Shown piece after piece: positions 56,590 to 61,461 of a DNA stretch of 61,461 nucleotides. Source of the DNA: Acanthaster planci (taxonomy: Eukaryota > Echinodermata > Asteroidea > Valvatida > Acanthasteridae); the NCBI RefSeq assembly GCF_001949145.1, contig NW_019091699.1:120089-181549 (forward strand), in the 5' to 3' direction. The notes beneath the pieces were generated by a model that was not told the DNA's origin, did not search any database, and saw only the letters and a program-made list of their open reading frames with translations. Each line of letters opens with the position of its first letter. Positions within the stretch are counted from its first letter, which is position 1. The translations under genes and the position numbers were made by a program.

Positions 56590-56696
56590 TGGGTTGGCAT
56601 GACAATCACACAGAGATTTAGCCGGTAACCTTTGTTTCTGAGCAGGGTTTTGTCACTTCAGCAAGTTTTGCAAAGCAGTTCTGTGAAACTGGGCCA
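56590..56696. mobile_element. Diverged half copy of the GGGCCAATTTCATAG MITE
   Basis: GGGTTGGCATGACAATCACA, GGTAACCTTTGTTTCTGAGC and CTGTGAAACTGGGCC match the right half of the element at 909-1148 in the same orientation. Confidence 0.65.
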
Positions 56697-57028
56697 TGCA
56701 TCAACGGCATGTGCTTATTGTTGATGCTTTTACATTTTACCTCTGAGTGGGCCTAAATGCTTTTGCTGTTGTTGGTGCATCAGAACTGATGACCTTTCTT
56801 GCCCTATAAATGTTGTACTTCTATGTTTTGCCAAGGAGCCCAAAATACATGTACACAGTTTTGGGACTAAATATAATCTGTGACTTTACCTNATACGTAA
56901 ATACTGATTTGGGAAAGCTGTGGCAGATTTTCATTAAAAAAAAAATCAGTTGCAAAAAAGTTTGTAGTTCCATTGTTCATATTCATTCTAACATTTTGAC
57001 ACACAAATTTGACTATTTACCCAGACTT

Positions 57029-57288
57029 AAAGTACTCTGACTTGTACTCGTAATTAGAACTACTTGTACTCGGAGATACAAGTGCTCGTACTTAAAAAAT
57101 CAGTTGCTGTACTCGGCTGATAAAGTACTTTGACTTGTACTCGTAATTAAAAGTACTTGTACTTGAAGGTATGGTACAAGTACTTGTGCTTGAAAATCAG
57201 TTCTTGTACTCGGCTGGTAAAGTACTCAGACTTTCAGGTACTTGGAAATTTAGGTACTCTGCAGTACTCTGTACTCGGAAAAAAGGTA
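57029..57288. repeat. Tandem repeat of about 95 bp, 2.7 copies
   Basis: Units start at 57029, 57122 and 57219 with AAAGTACT. Each contains CTTGTACTCGTAATTA and TACTTGTACT words, and the first two end in TGTACTCGGCTG. It lies inside the foldback element. Confidence 0.75.
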
Positions 57289-57757
57289 CCCAACAACAAC
57301 ACTGCTCTCATCCCTCGACGATCCGCACCTATCTGCCTTAATGTGGTTCCCTGATCACCGATTTCTCTGACGTATCTATACATATAATCTTAACCATAGT
57401 CAGAATTATAGGGACTGGTATCCAAAGCAACACAAACGTTCCTTACACAAATATGCTGCGCCTGTTTTTGTCATGTGACGTACACTGTATGGCCACAGAG
57501 AATGCAGATGTGTGCAGATCGCCGAGGGATGAGAGGTTAGGATGGTAGGTTAAATACTACAAAATACACCGGTACTCCCATGTAGGTTAGTTATGATACG
57601 GTCTTTAGGGGACGATTTGCTTCAGAAAGCGCAAACGGAGGTTTTCTCTGGTACGAGTGCAGGACACTTTTCAAAATGCCATAGTGTACGGGACCATCAA
57701 AAAGATGAACCCAGTAAGGCCTAGGGAGTAGTACTGTTACGCCCCAACTATAGCATC

Positions 57758-58045
57758 AGTCCCAACTAAAGTTGGGACCGTCCCAACTACAGTTGCTCCC
57801 GTCCCAACTGGAGTGCTATAATTGGGCCGGCCCAACTATCGCACAGAGGTCCAGTCAGTGTGCATGTGCCCAGCATGTGCCAAGTTCATATTGTTTACAA
57901 TGTCACGTCATAGATGAAGTGCCGTATTTTAGATGAATCGTGTCAAGTGTGAGATGCGTAAACTTGGGTAAGGTTGAAAAATTTTTCTATAGGAATTGGT
58001 CGACAATAGTTGGGCCAGCCCAACTGCAACACTACAGTGGGGACT
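57758..58045. repeat. Cluster of GTCCCAACT/AGTTGGG palindromes
   Basis: A perfect 20-base hairpin GTCCCAACT-AA-AGTTGGGAC (57759-57778), a perfect 14-base palindrome TTGGGCCGGCCCAA (57822-57835) and AGTTGGGCCAGCCCAACT (58008-58025) occur within 300 bases. The arrangement suggests an inverted-repeat element whose outer ends I cannot fix. Confidence 0.6.
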
Positions 58046-58243
58046 TTCCAACAACGGCACGGTTTTGGCCTTTTTATTTCTTGGTACTCAAAACAAGGGT
58101 ACATGTATGTAAGCTATCTTACATAAACTCTTGGGAGAAATGAAGCAACATTTCTATGGGTACACAACTTGAATGGAATCACTTTTCATGCCCTGCTAAA
58201 CGTCACGCATAGCCTATGGCAAAAAAGTTTTTTTTCTGTGGGG

Positions 58244-58290
58244 TTCGTGGGAGAGGAGCAGATGTCAGACCCTACAGTTCTGGGGGTACT
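58244..58290. repeat. Half copy of the neighbouring CTTACTCCCAGAAC foldback
   Basis: TTCGTGGGAGAGGAGCAGAT then GTCAGACCCTACAGTTCTGG repeats the right arm of the element at 58367-58454 in direct orientation. Confidence 0.65.
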
Positions 58291-58366
58291 TTTCCCCTCC
58301 TAAATTGAACTTTTTGGGATGTTTTTGCTTTATGATGGCCAATCAATGGCAATAGGTCATTGTAGC

Positions 58367-58454
58367 CTTACTCCCAGAACTGTGGGGTCCAACGTCTGCT
58401 CTGCTCTTTCGTGGGAGCGGAGCGGACGTCACACTCCACAGTTCTGGGGGTAAG
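58367..58454. mobile_element. Foldback element with CTTACTCCCAGAACTGTGG arms
   Basis: CTTACTCCCAGAACTGTGGG then GTCCAACGTCTGCTCTGCTC is mirrored by GAGCGGAGCGGACGTCACAC then TCCACAGTTCTGGGGGTAAG. Arms are about 40 bases in 88 bp. Confidence 0.8.
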
Positions 58455-59413
58455 CCTATTAGGCCTACCAGCTTATTGGCATCCATATCTGGAACCCTCC
58501 CCCCACCTGCGCACTGCCCTTTTACAGTTAGCAATTAGTTTTCCATGATCTTAAGCATTATTGGTAGGCCTAACTTATGACATGAAGGCCTAACTCTTGA
58601 CATGTAGGCCTATATAGGCCTTGCTTTACGTGGAGCCTCTGTTGGCATGAAATCGAACCGTGAAATTGGGCCTAGCCTGCTACTCGTTAGTCATGTTACT
58701 ACTAGGCCTAATGAGTTCGGGCTTGGTTCGGGCTAGCCCCACTAGTGTGGCACGGACTCTCGCTCCCGCGAGAGTTCATCATAGAGCGCACATGCTAGTG
58801 GGCTAGGTTCGAGAACATTGAATAAAAAAATAGGTTAGTAAATAGAAGGGATGACACAAACCGCTCTTTCTTGTGACAGTCTGTAATACTAGTTGCACAT
58901 GTCAGACTACAAAGGATATTCTCAAATGACAAATAGGCCAATGTGAAGAATTTGTAGATCCGGGAAAGTTTCCGGTGCGGCGTGCGTACGAACGGCCTAC
59001 TTAACGTGTAGAGCCTACTTCGATTATTTGGTTTGGTACAGTCAATATCAATAAAGGTGCGTGCTGTTCTACCTGAATCATGCTGCCTAAAAGAAAGTTG
59101 GGTCAAAAATGAATTCATTTGTTAAGCAAGCACGAACATAACGTAAATGTGTTAATGACTCCACTATGAAATGTTTTATGTATTCTTGAGTTTGTTTGTT
59201 AACCATGAATTTTGGACGCAAACCCCAATCTACCCTTTTACAAATCGTCTCGTCCCTGAACTGCGTCATTCTTTAAATGGCGGCGCCCATGTCCCGTGAA
59301 GTTGTGAGGCATATGAAGTTGTATGACACAAAGTGACGATACAGGTGCTTGGTGCGCCGCTATGCATATGCGGCACTATACGACATAACTGAGAAGTGAT
59401 CCGTAGCTAACTT
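58455..59413. other. Upstream flank of GRHPR
   Basis: The GRHPR promoter should lie here. Dense TAGGCCTA words occur at about 58560-58720, and a perfect 8-bp hairpin ACTCTCGC-tccc-GCGAGAGT at 58756-58775. No TATA box decides a transcription start. Confidence 0.35.
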
Positions 59414-59518
59414 ATGGCTATGTGTTTCTTTTCGTTCTTGACATCATTATCGTCGAAGTTCATACTGATACAGAATTCGCGTCATTTTCTCTCATGTCAA
59501 AATATATTTTCCAGAACA

Positions 59519-60942
59519 ATGACCAATCAAGCAAGTCCAAGGTGGAAGATCTACATCACACGGCGAATATTGCCTGAAGTGCTTGAGCTGTTGCAAGAAA
59601 AGTAAGCTCCGTGCAGATTCCGGCAAATATGCATGTACATGTATGCTCAACTTAACTGTGTGTGTTTGGCCATGTGGAATGTAACATGACAGGTTCGGGG
59701 ACCTTAGGGGAGGGGGGTGGGCGGGCTCCTTGCCTCACATCTGTTGCACTTGCAGTGACCATGTGTACCATACAGCCAAAGTAAGGAACATTTCGAACGA
59801 GATAAACATACACAGAGCATGGAGGAAGGAAGCACAGAGCAAGGATAACAGGCATGGGCCTGTTTTGACTAAATACATGGCTAACCTGAAAAAGTTGAAA
59901 TTTCTAGTATGGCTACTTTGGCACAGAACCAGACTAAGATTTGTCACTGAAAGAATGATTAGTCCCCCCAAAACAGTTACTGTGCAATATTTAGTTAAAT
60001 TTGCTGGCAACAGCTAAGTATCTGCTGCCCTCTGGAAATGTCAAAATATCTGCCCCGCGTGGCTTGTTGGAAAACCTATCCAAGGGTATATGGGGGAGAT
60101 GGGACAACAGGGGCCATGCCCAGCTCCCCTCCAAAAAGAGCCACTTTTTATAATAATAGGAGAAAGGCAATCTGGCTTATTTCATTTCCTTTCCTTCCAA
60201 GAGCATCTAAACACCCCCAAAATGTAGCCTCGCCCCAAGAAGGGCATAAAGGAATGCATAAAAAAATTTAAATTGTTTTTTTCCCCTACAAAAATCTTGC
60301 GGCCCCCCTGAAAATTTCGATCCAGATCTACCCTTCAACTTAACTCTGTTTATGGAATGGAGAGATTCTCCCCACATCATGAACCATAGTGCTACCCAGG
60401 CTATGGGGATCCGCCTTAAGAGAAGGTCCAGGGATGATTTAGGACGGTGAGCTGGGTTTTCCAAGCAAGTAATTGCGGGGGTGCGTTTGAGCGAGCTACT
60501 TGTGTTAATATGAGTATACTCCTGAGCGCTCGAAGGGCTGGGGTACGGCCCGAGGGTCAGCAAGAGTATGCTCTCGGGGAGTATACTCCTGGACCCAAGT
60601 GTAATGCACAACCATCCTACGCGTGTTAATAGGCGTAACTGTACCCTGGATGTGTGCCTGATGGAGGTGATTACTAAGGGTAGATCTCTAGTATATGCAA
60701 AGCAGAATCTGAGATGGATTCTCAGAGATCTGAAGTAGTTGCTGGAGTGATTGACTGATTATTAATTAAGGATTTTCACCGTGCACTAATCATAACATTT
60801 TGATGCAGATGTGACATAGAGATCTGGGATCATGACGACATAGTTGTACCAAGAGATGAATTACTCAGGAGGGTGGCCGGCAAGGAGGGTATTCTCTGCC
60901 AACTCACCGAAAAGATCAACAAAGAACTACTGGATGCTGCAG
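59519..60942 (+). CDS. GRHPR: Glyoxylate/hydroxypyruvate reductase, first two coding exons (truncated by the window end)
   Basis: GRHPR is a D-2-hydroxyacid dehydrogenase that reduces glyoxylate and hydroxypyruvate with NAD(P)H. Exon 1 is 59519-59601 and encodes MTNQASPRWKIYITRRILPE and a few more residues. Exon 2 is 60809-60942 and encodes CDIEIWDHDDIVVPRDELL, then RRVAGKEGILCQLTEKINKE and LLDAAG. These align along their length with human GRHPR (VFVTRRIP, WDSDEPIPAKEL, GVAGAHGLLCLLSDHVDK, ILDAAG). The phase-2 junction rebuilds a lysine, and exon 2 ends in phase 1 inside the final glycine of DAAG. The visible part is the start of the substrate-binding domain; the Rossmann NAD(P) domain and catalytic Arg, Glu and His lie beyond the window. 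The frame stays open upstream to an ATG at 59414, which would add 35 residues resembling a targeting peptide, unless the ttttccag at 59507-59514 is a real splice acceptor. Confidence 0.88.
60178..60335 (+). repeat. Dispersed repeat, copy 2 of 2
   Basis: Matches 12294-12450 in the same orientation. It lies in GRHPR intron 1. Confidence 0.65.
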
Positions 60943-61285
60943 GTCAGTAAAAGGAGAAAAGTTTTGGCTCTGAACATAGGAATGTCCATGGAACATTCAG
61001 AAATTGCTGAGAATTATGAGTTGATGGCGTGGCGCCAGAATTCTCATTAGTGTACATCCCAAACTACGGTAGTTTGAAAATTAGGGAATGCTGTGTAAAA
61101 TGACTGCTGTGTAAAATGACTTGGTGCTAACGTGAAGTAAAAGAAAGTGCATGTTGACCAGCTTAGATGACCAGTGTGCCACTTCTTTACTGCCTCAGAA
61201 GCTAATAAGCATCAGGCATTGAGACATGGTTCCTGTCTATTCCCTGTACGTGAAGTCTCCACCCGACTTTTGAGAGTTAGAAAAA

Positions 61286-61460
61286 TACGGGTGCTTCACA
61301 ATAGCGCACCTCCAAGAGTTTGCAACACCAGTTGACCAGTCACAGTGCTCAAAATCTGTTGACCAAGTGCACATTTGGAAAGGTCGACAGATTTCGCGCA
61401 TTGCGATTGGCCAACACATTGCAAACTCTTGGAGGCATGCTATTGTGTGAATCACCCGTA
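61286..61460. mobile_element. MITE family A, copy 2
   Basis: The ends TACGGGTGCTTCACAATAGC and its reverse complement at the right edge bound a 175-bp element with arms containing CTCCAAGAGTTTGCAAC. The interior shares CATTTGGAAAGG(G)TCGAC with copy 1 at 25765-25936. The outermost TA may be a target duplication. It is in GRHPR intron 2. Confidence 0.9.
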
Positions 61461-61461
61461 T

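Larger units (their letters stand above)
55758..57660. mobile_element. 1.9-kb foldback element with long terminal arms, next to the caspase start
   Basis: The left arm from TCGTACCAGAGAAAACCTCC through GCAAATC and CCCCTAAAGACC is matched by the right arm read in reverse. The similarity continues for about 150 bases through GTGTATTTTGTAG and CTACCATCCT(C/A)ACCTCTCAT. The interior is rich in GTACTTG/CAAGTAC words, includes a 93-97-bp tandem repeat (57029-57288) and a copy of the 909-1148 element (56590-56696). It encodes no transposase. Its left edge is about 150 bases upstream of the caspase ATG, in the promoter or 5' UTR. Confidence 0.8.

Noticed and set aside
60207-60611. Minus-strand open frame of 134 codons
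   Set aside because: It overlaps the dispersed repeat copy in GRHPR intron 1 and has no domain.

Overview
This is eukaryotic, animal DNA. It is AT-rich and intron-rich, and its coding sequence is split into short exons with GT-AG splice sites. Five protein-coding genes can be assembled exon by exon: a CDGSH iron-sulfur protein of the mitoNEET type (minus strand), a UBE2D-class ubiquitin-conjugating enzyme (plus), a synaptotagmin with two degenerate C2 domains (plus), a short-prodomain executioner caspase (minus), and the first exons of glyoxylate/hydroxypyruvate reductase (plus, cut off by the window end). The gene content, the abundance of the words TACATGTA, TACCGGTA and TAGGCCTA, and the many tRNA-derived SINEs and MITEs suggest an invertebrate deuterostome. 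An echinoderm is my guess, but a hemichordate or a cephalochordate cannot be excluded. One N at 56892 shows this is a draft assembly.

Layout. Positions 1-24350 hold no exon I can support. This stretch contains TACATGTAC-rich clusters, inverted-repeat elements, a tRNA-like SINE head and a few candidate regulatory blocks. A 20-bp minisatellite lies at 24354-24567, just past the 3' end of the CISD gene (24709-25616, first exon not found). Positions 25617-31006 separate the divergently oriented CISD and UBE2D genes and carry a MITE, a perfect RFX-type X-box palindrome and a strong hairpin. UBE2D spans 31007-38608 in six coding exons and its fifth intron holds a SINE. After about 5 kb of noncoding DNA comes the synaptotagmin (43705-46208, five coding exons). 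Positions 46209-51950 are dense in MITEs and include a hAT-like element with CAGGGCTCGAAATT ends. The caspase runs leftward from 55607 to 51951 in five exons. Its upstream flank is occupied by a 1.9-kb foldback element. GRHPR begins at about 59519 (or 59414) and leaves the window inside its second intron.

The genes are unrelated housekeeping or signalling genes and there is no sign of an operon or gene cluster. The most noteworthy observations are the UBE2D paralogue, unusually diverged for one of the most conserved animal enzymes; the loss of most calcium-binding aspartates in both C2 domains of the synaptotagmin; the tandem array of near-perfect TTGACA-N-TGTCAA palindromes; the foldback element next to the caspase start; a possible targeting extension on GRHPR; and several MITE families present as pairs in this one window. 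I did not find a clearly novel multi-gene system.
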